Origin: Trichocoleus sp.
GTDB taxonomy: Bacteria; Cyanobacteriota; Cyanobacteriia; Elainellales; Elainellaceae
DNA: 64,000 nt
Assembly (NCBI GenBank): GCA_036702865.1
Contig: DATNQD010000036.1
Location: 1 to 64,000 of the forward strand
Reading direction: 5' to 3'
The position numbers and the translations under genes are program-made. The notes below the pieces were generated by a model. It was not told the origin of the DNA. It saw only the letters and a list, made by a program, of their open reading frames with translations, and ran no database searches. This document shows, in pieces, positions 9,217 through 17,672 of the stretch. How positions within the stretch are numbered: the first letter of the stretch is position 1; each line of letters starts with the position of its first letter.

Positions 9217-10242
9217 TTACCCTTTCTGAATCACCGGCTTAGCAGTTTGTTCGATCGCCTTCACCTGATCCACAACTTGATCGACAGGCACAACCGGAGC
9301 TTTCGGTGGCACAGCGGCGGGCCAGGCTTTTGCCAGTTCTGCCAGTTTCGCTTTCAAGTCTTTATCAACGCCAGCATTCTTTTGCCCAAGAAGGGCTTCA
9401 ATGTTTTTGAACAGCGTATCCTTGGCATAATTTACAAAGCCCCGCGAATCTTGATACTCGATCGCCGCACTAATTTTGCCATCACTGATTGAGGCAGTAT
9501 ATTCCGCTGCTGCGGTGTCAAGCATTTCGTTGATCACCTGCAAGCCAAATGCCGGAGACTGGCGCTGGGTTTCAGGAAGTGCAGCAATTGCCTGATCGAT
9601 CGACTGCATCGCTGCCTGAAACTCAGACTGCACACTCGGATCACTCGGCTTAGATTTAACCAAATCTTGCACGCGCGTCAGCACATCACTAAATTCGGCA
9701 ACGTTGCGATCGCCAAGCTGAGGCTGTAGATCAACATAAATTTCTTCGACTGGATGTCCCAGGTGAGGAATTGCTTGCTCTGGCTGATTCAGTGCCAGCA
9801 GTTCACCCGCAATCAGCATGTGACCTTTCATCAGCGCCAATTTGGTCAGGTAATCCACGTCTTTGGCTTCACCTGTCAGCACAATATCTTCCACTGTCAC
9901 CAGGTCTTTGATCTGGTCAAACTGCTGCTGAGTGACCACATCCTTGCTGACCAAATCCACAGTGCTGCCATAAGGACGGCTCGCCTGAATTTTGTGAGAC
10001 AGTGCCGGAACACCAAGCTTCGCTTCGAGCTTGTCTAACTCTGAGAGAATCGCACTGTTGATGTTGATTTTGGGATCAGTGCTGGTGCTAACCGTCGTTT
10101 CAACCCCACTGGACGAAGGCGAGGAGGAGGAAGCATTGGGCGACGGGCTGGCGCAGTTGTTTAAGCCAACAATCAAGCAGGCGATCGTCACTGCCATCGT
10201 GACGTAGCGGAACAGGGTTCGAGACAACCGAATCACAATCAT
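9217..10242 (-). CDS. Periplasmic/lipoprotein-like protein with helix-hairpin-helix domain (putative iron-uptake partner)
   Basis: 341 residues. The N-terminus has a hydrophobic export segment ending in VGLNNC, a possible but atypical lipobox (Cys 30), then a Ser/Thr/Pro-rich linker to about residue 55. Residues about 58-120 look like a ComEA-type helix-hairpin-helix (ININSAILSELDKLEAKLGV). The rest is helical and includes LMKGHMLIAGELL and HLGHPVEEIY, histidine-containing helices that could bind metal. I do not recognise a named family. Sitting between a multicopper oxidase and an FTR1 permease, it could be an EfeO/EfeM-like periplasmic component, though the GxHxxE motif of M75/EfeO proteins is not seen. 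Start ATG 10242; Met 16 is an alternative that would still keep the hydrophobic segment. Confidence 0.7.
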   Translation of the reverse strand: MIVIRLSRTLFRYVTMAVTIACLIVGLNNCASPSPNASSSSPSSSGVETTVSTSTDPKININSAILSELDKLEAKLGVPALSHKIQASRPYGSTVDLVSKDVVTQQQFDQIKDLVTVEDIVLTGEAKDVDYLTKLALMKGHMLIAGELLALNQPEQAIPHLGHPVEEIYVDLQPQLGDRNVAEFSDVLTRVQDLVKSKPSDPSVQSEFQAAMQSIDQAIAALPETQRQSPAFGLQVINEMLDTAAAEYTASISDGKISAAIEYQDSRGFVNYAKDTLFKNIEALLGQKNAGVDKDLKAKLAELAKAWPAAVPPKAPVVPVDQVVDQVKAIEQTAKPVIQKG

Positions 10243-10422
10243 AGGAGTTGAACCAAAAATTGAACGAGGCTATGGAGTAGCGAGAATTAGAAAGAACTCG
10301 GAGCATCAGCGCGAAGCAGAGAGCGTTTTAAGGCGATCGAGCTGCCCCAAGACTGGTTCAAAGTTTCGCTTTTGCTGCTGATCAACCAAGCTCTATGGAT
10401 CATCATTCCAGCTCTTGCGAAT

Positions 10423-10433
10423 AATTGTCAATT
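10423..10433. promoter_or_regulatory. Small palindrome with -35-like element upstream of the iron-uptake-like genes
   Basis: AATTGTCAATT is a perfect 5-1-5 palindrome about 180 nt upstream of the helix-hairpin-helix gene; read on the minus strand it contains TTGACA, a consensus -35 hexamer. A/T-rich palindromes overlapping promoters upstream of iron genes can be Fur sites, but the match to the Fur box is poor, so regulation by Fur is only a possibility. Confidence 0.2.
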
Positions 10434-10477
10434 AGCTGAGAAAACTCTTTGCAATTTCTCTCAATTTCACTCGGCAG

Positions 10478-11461
10478 TTAGGCTCGATTTGGAGGGGGCA
10501 ACACATGAAACATGCCCATGCAGCCTGCTTCTGCGATCGTGTCTTGATGGGGATGAAACATAAACATTCCAGGGTAGCTATAGGCGAATTCCAGAATATG
10601 CCGCTCTGCTGTGCCCATCGTAATCACATCGGTTCGATGACTGGGCTTGAGCGTCATGCCAGTCGGGTAGACCTGGAAGAAATTGGCGTGCAGATGAAAC
10701 GTGACGGCTGGGTTAAACTCAATCAAATTCAGAAGATACAGCCGAATGAGTTGGTTTTGGTAAATCGAAATGGGATGGTCAACGTAATAGTTTGGCAGAC
10801 CATTAAAGGCATAGAGCTCGTTGCTTTGATTGTCGTTCAAGTCATAGCCTGCCATCACCATGACTAGCTCATCAGCAGGGGGACGACCCTCCTTCGGGTC
10901 AACAATGAACATTCCATGCATCCCTTTGCTAATGTGGCGTGTCACTGGGGAGACATGGCAGTGATAGAGGTGAACACCATAGGGATCTGCATCAAATTCA
11001 TAGATAGTCGCTGTGCCGTTGCGAATGGGCTTAGTGCCATCCGATTCAGCTGAATGGATGCCGTGAAAGTGCATTGTGTGGGAGTGTCCACCCTTATTAA
11101 GGAAGACAACTCGAATTCGATCGCCCTCTGTTGCTCGCAGCGTTGGACCAGGAACCCGGCCGTTGTAATCCCAGGCAGCATAAGAAACCGCGTCATTGAG
11201 TTGCAGCGTCGATGTCTCGCCAATGATTTGAAACTCGCGGATCGTGCGACCATTTTCTCGCTTAATTGTGCCGTAATCAAATTCACGGCAGGCTTTCAAA
11301 GGACTGATGCCATTCCCGTAGGTTGGCAAATTCTCTGGGATGGGGGGAATTGCTGCCGCAGGACTAGAGAACGGAAATTTTTGTAAGGTCAGTGCTGCTG
11401 CGGTCATCCCTGCTCCTACGAAACCCGCCTGCAACAGCCGACGCCGACTCCAGTCCGGCAT
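10478..11461 (-). CDS. Two-domain multicopper oxidase, Tat-exported (putative ferroxidase)
   Basis: 327 residues from the chosen start. The leader SRRRLLQAGFVGAGMTAAAL is a twin-arginine signal, so the folded enzyme is exported to the periplasm or thylakoid lumen. Domain 1 has HSHTMHFHG (residues about 126-134) and a full type 1 copper set in LYHCH...H...M (about 165-181). Domain 2 has FHLHANFF and MFMFHPHQD, where the type 1 cysteine position is proline. T1 copper only in domain 1 matches the arrangement reported for type C two-domain multicopper oxidases. Such enzymes oxidise Fe2+, Cu+ or phenols with O2. The nearby FTR1 permease favours Fe2+. Start ATG 11461 was chosen because AAGGA lies 7 nt upstream; the in-frame ATG 11488 has no such site. 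Confidence 0.88.
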   Translation of the reverse strand: MPDWSRRRLLQAGFVGAGMTAAALTLQKFPFSSPAAAIPPIPENLPTYGNGISPLKACREFDYGTIKRENGRTIREFQIIGETSTLQLNDAVSYAAWDYNGRVPGPTLRATEGDRIRVVFLNKGGHSHTMHFHGIHSAESDGTKPIRNGTATIYEFDADPYGVHLYHCHVSPVTRHISKGMHGMFIVDPKEGRPPADELVMVMAGYDLNDNQSNELYAFNGLPNYYVDHPISIYQNQLIRLYLLNLIEFNPAVTFHLHANFFQVYPTGMTLKPSHRTDVITMGTAERHILEFAYSYPGMFMFHPHQDTIAEAGCMGMFHVLPPPNRA

Positions 11462-11663
11462 TTTGCTTCCTTTATGGTGTTCCTGCATAGCTATCGAGTA
11501 ATCCTAACCCGACTTATCAGCTTAGCATCTGTCTGTTGAAAAAAGGTTGCAATAGATCGTTCAATGAAATGGTGAGTGAAATTGCCGTTAACCCCCTTGA
11601 TTCCCGTTGCAAGCTAAGATAGATCCCCAAGCGCAAGGAAAATCCCCAAAAAGTAAGGACACT

Positions 11664-11771
11664 ATGGAAAACGCAGCCTGGTTGGATTGGGTCATGGGGG
11701 GTATGGCGATCGTCATTCTGCTAGGAGGACTGCTCATGCTGCTGCGGGGAACTTCGGCAATGGGCAAATAA
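11664..11771 (+). CDS. 35-residue single-span membrane peptide
   Basis: A short frame with a good ribosome binding site (AAGGA, 5 nt before ATG 11664). It encodes a polar start MENAAWLDWVMGG, one hydrophobic span (AIVILLGGLLMLL) and a short basic tail ending in GTSAMGK. Size and layout resemble the very small subunits of photosynthetic or NDH complexes, but I do not recognise it as a named one. It is divergent from the multicopper oxidase gene and upstream of pncB. The clean ribosome site and coherent membrane span make it more likely real than chance. Conservation in other cyanobacteria would settle this. Confidence 0.55.
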   Translation: MENAAWLDWVMGGMAIVILLGGLLMLLRGTSAMGK

Positions 11772-11773
11772 TT

Positions 11774-11803
11774 CATTGACAAATTGAACATTGACAAATT
11801 GAA
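11774..11803. repeat. Exact tandem duplication of a 15-bp unit
   Basis: CATTGACAAATTGAA occurs twice with no gap, starting 3 nt after the stop codon of the 35-residue gene. Each copy contains TTGACA, a consensus -35 hexamer. A TATAAT lies at 11927-11932, too far to pair with them. It may be a short tandem repeat of the kind common in cyanobacterial intergenic DNA, or a duplicated regulatory site for pncB. Confidence 0.7.
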
Positions 11804-11988
11804 TCAGCAATAAACCAGACCTAAATCAGCGCAAGCATTCAATCACTCGAATCAGGGACACTAGCATCTGAAGCCAGTGCACGAGCAAAATCAACGTCAG
11901 GGCATGGGGATTTTGGTATTTTTAACTATAATCAAGAGAAGCATTGTCGAATTGTCGATCGATACTCTCGCCCTTATCGCTGATTTTT

Positions 11989-13347
11989 ATGTCAGATTCG
12001 GTACTCGCTTTGAAAATGCAGGACGCCAGCCTGTTAACCGATCTCTATCAGCTAACGATGGCTGCTTGCTATGTTGGGGAAGGCGTTGCTGATCGATCCG
12101 CCAGCTTTGAACTCTTTACCCGGCGTTTGCCTGAAGGGTTTGGCTATCTGGTGGCAATGGGGCTGGAGCAGGCGATCGAGTATCTAGAACAGTTTTGTTT
12201 TACGTCATCCCAAATTGCGGCACTCCAAGCCACTGGCATTTTTGATCATGTGCCCGATCGGTTTTGGGAAGTGCTGGCAGCCGGACGGTTTACGGGAGAT
12301 GTCTGGGCAGTTCCCGAAGGCACGGTGCTCTTTGCCAACGAGCCATTTCTCCGCATTGAGGCTCCCCTTTGGCAGGCGCAGATTGTCGAAACTTATTTAC
12401 TGAATGTTCTGAACTATCAAAGCTTAATCGCTACAAAAGCTGCCCGAATACGCGATATTGCCGGAACTGCCAGTCTCTTAGAGTTTGGGACTCGTCGCGC
12501 CTTTAGCCCTCAAGCCTCTCTTTTTGCTGCTCGCGCTGCTATCGCCGCCGGATTTAATGCCACTTCCAATGTGCTTGCCGCCCTGCAACTGGGACAAAAA
12601 CCGAGTGGAACCATGGCTCATGCGCTGGTCATGGCACTTTCTGCCCTGGAAGGGGATGAGGATCAAGCCTTTACCGCCTTTCATCGCTACTTCCCTGGCG
12701 CAACGCTGCTGATTGATACTTACGATTCGATCGCCGCTGCTCAACGCTTAGCTATCCAGACCCAGGATCAATCCCTTGAAGCAGTTCGGCTCGACTCAGG
12801 TGATCTCGTTTCCCTCTCGCAGCAAATCCGCCAAATCTTGCCCAATACCCTGATTGTCGCCAGCGGTGATCTGGATGAATTTGAGATCGATCGCCTCCAA
12901 ACCGCAGGAGCCAAAATCGACAGCTACGGCATTGGCACAAAACTCGTCACCGGAACCCCCATCAACGGCGTTTACAAATTGGTTGAAATTGAAGGCATCC
13001 CCGTGATGAAAGTTGCCGATCGCAAGAGTACCTTCCCCGGACGCAAACAAATCTTTCGTCAGTTCCAGCAGGGACAAGTGAAAGGCGATCGATTGGGGCT
13101 GATCACAGACTCTCCCCAACCCAACGAGCAACCCCTGTTGCAGCAGGTGATGAAGCAAGGCAAACGAACCGCTCTCCCAGAAGATTTATCAACCATTGCC
13201 GACCGCACTCGCCATGCCGTTCTCGCCCTCCCTGACTCCATCCGCCGCCTGCATTCCCCCAGTTCGATCGAGCCTGAACAATCGACAACGCTGCAAGCAT
13301 TAATCGAACAAACAAAACAGCAGATTGAAGGAATGGAGCGGCGATAA
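11989..13347 (+). CDS. pncB: Nicotinate phosphoribosyltransferase
   Basis: Converts nicotinate, PRPP and ATP to nicotinate mononucleotide, the entry step of NAD salvage (Preiss-Handler pathway). 452 residues. Visible family signatures: LLTDLYQLTMAACY at the N-terminus, LLNVLNYQSLIATKAARI, LEFGTRRAF (active-site histidine-region equivalent), RLDSGDL and SYGIGTKLVTG in the phosphate-binding half. The frame is open from TTG 11944, but ATG 11989 gives the normal family start; Met at 12016 is an alternative. A TATAAT at 11927-11932 could be its -10 element. It heads a co-directional run with nadD, a NrtR-like regulator and nadE, all in the same pathway. Confidence 0.93.
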   Translation: MSDSVLALKMQDASLLTDLYQLTMAACYVGEGVADRSASFELFTRRLPEGFGYLVAMGLEQAIEYLEQFCFTSSQIAALQATGIFDHVPDRFWEVLAAGRFTGDVWAVPEGTVLFANEPFLRIEAPLWQAQIVETYLLNVLNYQSLIATKAARIRDIAGTASLLEFGTRRAFSPQASLFAARAAIAAGFNATSNVLAALQLGQKPSGTMAHALVMALSALEGDEDQAFTAFHRYFPGATLLIDTYDSIAAAQRLAIQTQDQSLEAVRLDSGDLVSLSQQIRQILPNTLIVASGDLDEFEIDRLQTAGAKIDSYGIGTKLVTGTPINGVYKLVEIEGIPVMKVADRKSTFPGRKQIFRQFQQGQVKGDRLGLITDSPQPNEQPLLQQVMKQGKRTALPEDLSTIADRTRHAVLALPDSIRRLHSPSSIEPEQSTTLQALIEQTKQQIEGMERR

Positions 13348-13454
13348 GCCTTCACTGCAAGCCCCAAGAAACCCAAAACGTGGAAAGCGATGGGGGCAAT
13401 GAAACGCTACCTGCCCCTCTCACCGACCGCCCTACTCCCTAATCCCTTCCTCCT

Positions 13455-14069
13455 ATGACCTCGATCGCACTATTTGGTACTAGCGCAGACCCTCCGACAG
13501 CCGGACATCAGGCTATTTTGGCTTGGTTAGCCGATCATTTTGATCAGGTGGCGGTTTGGGCATCCGATAACCCGTTTAAGCTGCATCAAACGGCGCTGGT
13601 GCATCGGGCAACCATGCTGCAATTGTTGATCGATGACATTCAGCCACCGCGAGAGAATTTGCATCTCTACCCAGAGTTGAGCCATTCCAGAGCCTTAATC
13701 ACCGTACAGCGGGCAAGGCAACGTTGGACAGAAGCAGACTTTACCCTGGTGATTGGCTCGGATCTGGTAACTCAGCTACATCGGTGGTATCGGATTGCAG
13801 AACTGCTGCAACAGGTAAAGCTCCTGGTGATTCCGCGACCGGGCTATGCCTTAACTGAGGCAGATCTCGCGCCGCTACAGCAAATGGGAGCATCTGTTTC
13901 GATCGCCCAAATTCCTGTTCCCGATGTTTCCTCAACCGCCTATCGTGAAGAAGGAGATGCAGATATCATTACCCCGCCTGTTGAGGCATACATTCACCGC
14001 GAGCAACTTTACGAATGTCAGGACGCAGCCCAAGAAAATCGATTGACCCGATCGCACAAGGGATCTTAG
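13455..14069 (+). CDS. nadD: Nicotinate-nucleotide adenylyltransferase
   Basis: Adenylates nicotinate mononucleotide to deamido-NAD, the step after PncB and before NadE. 204 residues, normal size. N-terminal nucleotidyltransferase motif IALFGTSADPPTAGHQAIL contains the T/HxGH-type ATP-binding site (TAGH) in place of the more usual HxGH; VIGSDLVTQLHRWYRIAEL is the second signature and DVSSTAYRE corresponds to the ISSTxxR motif. ATG 13455 follows a C/T-rich 107-nt spacer after pncB. Its last 55 nt overlap the start of the next gene, suggesting translational coupling. Confidence 0.93.
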   Translation: MTSIALFGTSADPPTAGHQAILAWLADHFDQVAVWASDNPFKLHQTALVHRATMLQLLIDDIQPPRENLHLYPELSHSRALITVQRARQRWTEADFTLVIGSDLVTQLHRWYRIAELLQQVKLLVIPRPGYALTEADLAPLQQMGASVSIAQIPVPDVSSTAYREEGDADIITPPVEAYIHREQLYECQDAAQENRLTRSHKGS

Positions 14070-14761
14070 CCGACTTCAAAGTAGGGGTAGATAACGTCAT
14101 TTTTTCGGTTGATTCTGCCCAAAATCGGCTACTGGTACTGCTGGTGATGCGACGGGAAGACCCGTTTCTGGGGCAGTGGAGCCTGCCAGGAACACTAGTG
14201 CGTCGGGGCGAATCGTTAGAAGACGCAGCTTATCGAGTGTTGGCGGAAAAAATTCGGGCAGAAAATTTGTATCTGGAGCAGCTTTATACCTTCGGTGGAC
14301 CCGATCGCGATCCCCGTGAGGCAGAAACAAGCTATGGAGTGCGATATTTATCCGTTAGCTATTTTGCGCTGGTGCGGTTTGCCGAAGCCGAGTTAATTGC
14401 CGATGGCGTCAGTGGGATTGCTTGGTATCCGCTGAAACAACTGCCTCACCTCGCATTTGACCACCATCAAGTTTTGGAATATGGCTATCGTCGGTTAAGA
14501 AATAAGCTGGAATATAGCCCGGTGGCTTTTGAGGTGCTGCCCGAACTGTTTACGCTCAGCGATCTTTACCAGCTTTACACCACTGTTTTAGGTGACAATT
14601 TCTCGGACTATTCTAATTTTCGATCGCGCCTCCTTAAGCTTGGTTTTCTGCAAGATACCGGAGTCAAAGTATCACGCGGAGCCGGAAGACCTGCCAGCCT
14701 CTATCGCTTTGATGCTGAGGCATTTGCGCCTTTCAAGGACAAACCACTCGTGTTTATCTAA
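14015..14761 (+). CDS. nrtR: NrtR-like Nudix-domain transcriptional regulator of NAD metabolism
   Basis: 248 residues with two parts: a Nudix-fold domain (about 22-150) and a C-terminal winged-helix DNA-binding domain (about 165-240, FRSRLLKLGFLQDTGVKVSR). This is the NrtR architecture, in which ADP-ribose-type ligands control a repressor of NAD genes. The Nudix box is degenerate: the catalytic REUxEE region reads RVLAEK, so hydrolase activity is unlikely, as expected for a regulator. The location between nadD and nadE supports the assignment. ATG 14015 overlaps nadD by 55 nt; there is no later in-frame start before the domain. No operator could be identified with confidence upstream of pncB. 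A Nudix enzyme of another role is the alternative. Confidence 0.82.
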   Translation: MSGRSPRKSIDPIAQGILADFKVGVDNVIFSVDSAQNRLLVLLVMRREDPFLGQWSLPGTLVRRGESLEDAAYRVLAEKIRAENLYLEQLYTFGGPDRDPREAETSYGVRYLSVSYFALVRFAEAELIADGVSGIAWYPLKQLPHLAFDHHQVLEYGYRRLRNKLEYSPVAFEVLPELFTLSDLYQLYTTVLGDNFSDYSNFRSRLLKLGFLQDTGVKVSRGAGRPASLYRFDAEAFAPFKDKPLVFI

Positions 14762-14766
14762 AGCCA

Positions 14767-16512
14767 ATGATCAAAATCGGCATTGCCCAACTCAACCCAA
14801 CGATCGGCGACCTCACCGGAAACGCACAACAGATCCTTCAAGCCGCCCAACAAGCTGCTGCTCAACAGGTTTCGTTGCTGCTCACGCCCGAACTCTCGCT
14901 CTGTGGCTATCCACCGCGTGATTTGCTGATGCAGCCTGCTTTTATCCGATCGATGGCTGAAGTTCTGGCTCAACTGGCTCAAGATCTGCCGCCTCAAATT
15001 GCCGTTTTAGTGGGAACGGTTGTTCCGAATGCGCGATCGGCTGAGAATGGTGGCAAACCGCTTTTCAACAGCACTGCCTTACTGCAACAGGGCAAAGTCC
15101 AGCAATATTTCCATAAACGCCTGCTCCCAACTTACGATGTCTTTGATGAAGACCGCTATTTTGCTTCCGCTGAGGAGAGTAGCGTTCTGGTGTTAGGGAA
15201 TGCGGGAAGTGCGGGCCTCAAGATTGGGGTGACAATCTGCGAAGACCTGTGGAACGATGAGGAATTCTGGGGGAAGCGCAGCTATGATTCCAGTCCGATC
15301 GAGGATTTGGTGACGCAAGGGGTTGATTTAATTGTCAATCTGTCGGCTTCGCCATTTAGTGTGGGCAAGCAAACGTTGCGGGAAGGAATGCTGCGTCATG
15401 CAGTGACCCGGTATCAGCGACCGATTTTGTATGCGAATCAGGTGGGTAGCAATGATGACCTGATTTTTGATGGCAACAGTGTTGGATTCGATCGCCGGGG
15501 CGAGATGGTTTGCCGTGCAAAAGCCTTTGAGACAGATTTAGTCGTTGTGGAGTTTGATCCAGAAACGCAAGATTTGGTCGTGAATCCCAGCTCGATCGCT
15601 CCCCATCTAGAGAATGAGGATGCGGAAATTTGGGCAGCTCTGGTGCTGGGCGTGCGCGATTATGTGCGAAAGTGTGGCTTCTCAAAGGTGGTCTTAGGCT
15701 TGAGCGGTGGCATTGATTCAGCTCTCGTTGCGGCAATTGCGGCAGCAGCGATCGGGGCAGAGAACGTTTTGGGCGTGCTGATGCCTTCTCCCTACAGTTC
15801 TGATCATTCCGTGAAAGATGCCTTGCAACTGGCAGCAAATTTGGGCATTCAAACGGAGACATTGCCGATCGGCGAACTGATGCAGAGCTACGATCGCACC
15901 TTTGCTGATCTGTTTGCCGGAACCGAGTTTGGCATTGCGGAAGAAAATATCCAGTCGCGGATTCGCGGCAATTTGCTCATGGCAGTGGCAAACAAACTTG
16001 GGCATTTGCTAATTTCTACCGGCAATAAATCTGAAATGGCGGTCGGCTACTGCACCCTCTATGGCGACATGAACGGGGGACTCGCTGCCATTGCGGATGT
16101 GCCGAAAACGAGAGTTTATTCTATCTGTCAGTGGCTAAATCAAACCAGCGATCGGGAAATTATCCCGGTGAACATTTTGACCAAGCCACCCAGCGCCGAA
16201 CTGAAACCAGGACAGGTCGATCAGGATTCCCTGCCACCCTATGAAGTTCTGGACGATATTCTCTATCAATTTATCAATCAGCTCAGATCACCCGAAGAAA
16301 TTGCTGCCAGTGGGCATGATCCGGCAACAATCGATCGCGTGCTCAAGCTAGTCACTCGCGCTGAGTTTAAGCGCAAACAGGCTCCCCCAGGGCTAAAAGT
16401 CACCGATCGCGCCTTTGGCACAGGTTGGAGAATGCCGATCGCCAGTCGCTGGTTGCCCACTCATCCGGAGGCACATGTTAAGCCTGCTCTGATTCCATCT
16501 GCTAAAAGCTAG
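14767..16512 (+). CDS. nadE: Glutamine-dependent NAD+ synthetase
   Basis: Makes NAD+ from deamido-NAD, ATP and glutamine, completing the pathway of the preceding genes. 581 residues, normal for the two-domain glutamine-dependent form. Residues 1-255 are a nitrilase-type glutaminase with the Glu-Lys-Cys triad visible in TPELSLCGYPP, FHKRLLPTYDVFDE and GVTICEDLWN. Residues about 285-560 are the synthetase with the PP-loop GLSGGIDSALVA and STGNKSEMAVGYCTLYGDM. ATG 14767 lies 5 nt after the NrtR-like stop, so the genes are surely cotranscribed. Confidence 0.96.
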   Translation: MIKIGIAQLNPTIGDLTGNAQQILQAAQQAAAQQVSLLLTPELSLCGYPPRDLLMQPAFIRSMAEVLAQLAQDLPPQIAVLVGTVVPNARSAENGGKPLFNSTALLQQGKVQQYFHKRLLPTYDVFDEDRYFASAEESSVLVLGNAGSAGLKIGVTICEDLWNDEEFWGKRSYDSSPIEDLVTQGVDLIVNLSASPFSVGKQTLREGMLRHAVTRYQRPILYANQVGSNDDLIFDGNSVGFDRRGEMVCRAKAFETDLVVVEFDPETQDLVVNPSSIAPHLENEDAEIWAALVLGVRDYVRKCGFSKVVLGLSGGIDSALVAAIAAAAIGAENVLGVLMPSPYSSDHSVKDALQLAANLGIQTETLPIGELMQSYDRTFADLFAGTEFGIAEENIQSRIRGNLLMAVANKLGHLLISTGNKSEMAVGYCTLYGDMNGGLAAIADVPKTRVYSICQWLNQTSDREIIPVNILTKPPSAELKPGQVDQDSLPPYEVLDDILYQFINQLRSPEEIAASGHDPATIDRVLKLVTRAEFKRKQAPPGLKVTDRAFGTGWRMPIASRWLPTHPEAHVKPALIPSAKS

Positions 16513-16524
16513 GAAGCAGTCAAG

Positions 16525-17169
16525 ATGAATATTCTCACCATCAGTCGAGAGGCGATCGATCTACCCCCTGGGAGTGAAGTCACTTTGCGCTATCAAACCT
16601 GGGAAGACTACGAGTCATTGCTGCACAGCCGACAGGATAAAGCAGGCATTCGGATTCGCTATAGCGGCAGGAGACAGGAAATTCGGATTATGGCTCCGCT
16701 ACCTGGACAGGGAAAGCGGGTTGTCACACTCGCTGATCTTGTTAAAACACTGTTGCGATATCAAAAACGCGACTGGGAAGCCTTCGATCCAATCACGCTC
16801 AAACGATCGAGCCAGGGTGGAATTGAGCCAGATGCCTGTTTCTATATTCAAAACAGAACCGCGATTCTAGGCAAGGAACGCATTGATTTAACCATTGATC
16901 CGCCACCCGACTTAGCGATCGAGGTTGATCTGACTTCCTCAACCCAAATCGAAGATTATTTGCCGATCGCCATTCCGGAAGTCTGGATTTACCGTCGTGG
17001 AGATCTATTGCTCTATCACCTGGAGAGCCAGCAGTATCAAGACAGTGGAGAGAGCCGAATTTTTCCAGAAGTTAACGTCAAACAAATTTTTCCCAAGTAC
17101 GTAGAACGCGCCTGGGAATTTGGCTCAAGTATTGCGTTGCGAGAATTTGAGCAATTTCTAGCAGGTTAG
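16525..17169 (+). CDS. Uma2 family (DUF820) putative endonuclease
   Basis: 214 residues of the Uma2/DUF820 family, which is greatly expanded in cyanobacteria and has a PD-(D/E)xK restriction-like fold. Visible elements: TWEDYESLL near the N-terminus, IEPDACFYIQN and DPPPDLAIEVDLTS, giving the Asp...Glu-x-Asp active-site pattern, then IPEVWIYR. Cellular role is unknown. ATG 16525 follows AGGA at a reasonable distance and lies 12 nt after nadE, so it is probably read through from the NAD operon. It converges on ccmK4 with only 6 nt between stop codons. Confidence 0.88.
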   Translation: MNILTISREAIDLPPGSEVTLRYQTWEDYESLLHSRQDKAGIRIRYSGRRQEIRIMAPLPGQGKRVVTLADLVKTLLRYQKRDWEAFDPITLKRSSQGGIEPDACFYIQNRTAILGKERIDLTIDPPPDLAIEVDLTSSTQIEDYLPIAIPEVWIYRRGDLLLYHLESQQYQDSGESRIFPEVNVKQIFPKYVERAWEFGSSIALREFEQFLAG

Positions 17170-17175
17170 CTGCGA

Positions 17176-17523
17176 TTACCCGCCTGTCTGTCTGGGAAGG
17201 AGGGGAATTTCAACGGAATCACGGAATTGCTGCACAGATTCCGTAAAGGCGATCGGCAGTACAGCTTCCACGTTTTCGTGCGGACGCGGAATAATTACCC
17301 AGGATTCTAGTGTGCCGCCAAAGCAGCTTTCTGCCGCCTCAACGCCTGCCGACATCGATTGCTTCACCTCAGACACATCGCCTCGAATAATCACACAAAA
17401 GCGAGCACTTCCACAACGCAGATAGCCAACCAGCGTGACCCGTCCGGCTTTCACCATCGCATCTGCCGCTGCTAAAATTCCGGGAAATCCTTTTGTCTCT
17501 AGTACGCCGACTGCAACAGGCAT
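17176..17523 (-). CDS. ccmK4: Carboxysome shell hexamer protein CcmK4
   Basis: 115-residue BMC-domain protein forming hexameric tiles of the beta-carboxysome shell. [20 protein letters not shown] is the domain start, and [20 protein letters not shown] and [16 protein letters not shown] complete it. The pore-region sequence RCGSAR matches the CcmK4 type (RAGSAR in Synechocystis, as I recall) rather than the KIGS of CcmK1/2. The residue next to the pore glycine is cysteine. It follows ccmK3 by 149 nt on the same strand, the known ccmK3-ccmK4 satellite order away from the main ccm operon. Start ATG 17523 has AGGAGAG just upstream. CcmK3 and CcmK4 are thought to form mixed hexamers that tune shell permeability. 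Confidence 0.93.
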   Translation of the reverse strand: MPVAVGVLETKGFPGILAAADAMVKAGRVTLVGYLRCGSARFCVIIRGDVSEVKQSMSAGVEAAESCFGGTLESWVIIPRPHENVEAVLPIAFTESVQQFRDSVEIPLLPRQTGG

Positions 17524-17672
17524 TGCTCTCTCCTAATCAGTTGATTCAATGGTGAACGCCACTTTACATTTTACTGGCTCTGTTGTCGATCGACTTCAGG
17601 GATAACAATAGACTTTTATTGATAAGTCATTTTGAACCGATCGATGAACCTTCCCAATGCAACAGGTTTTTC

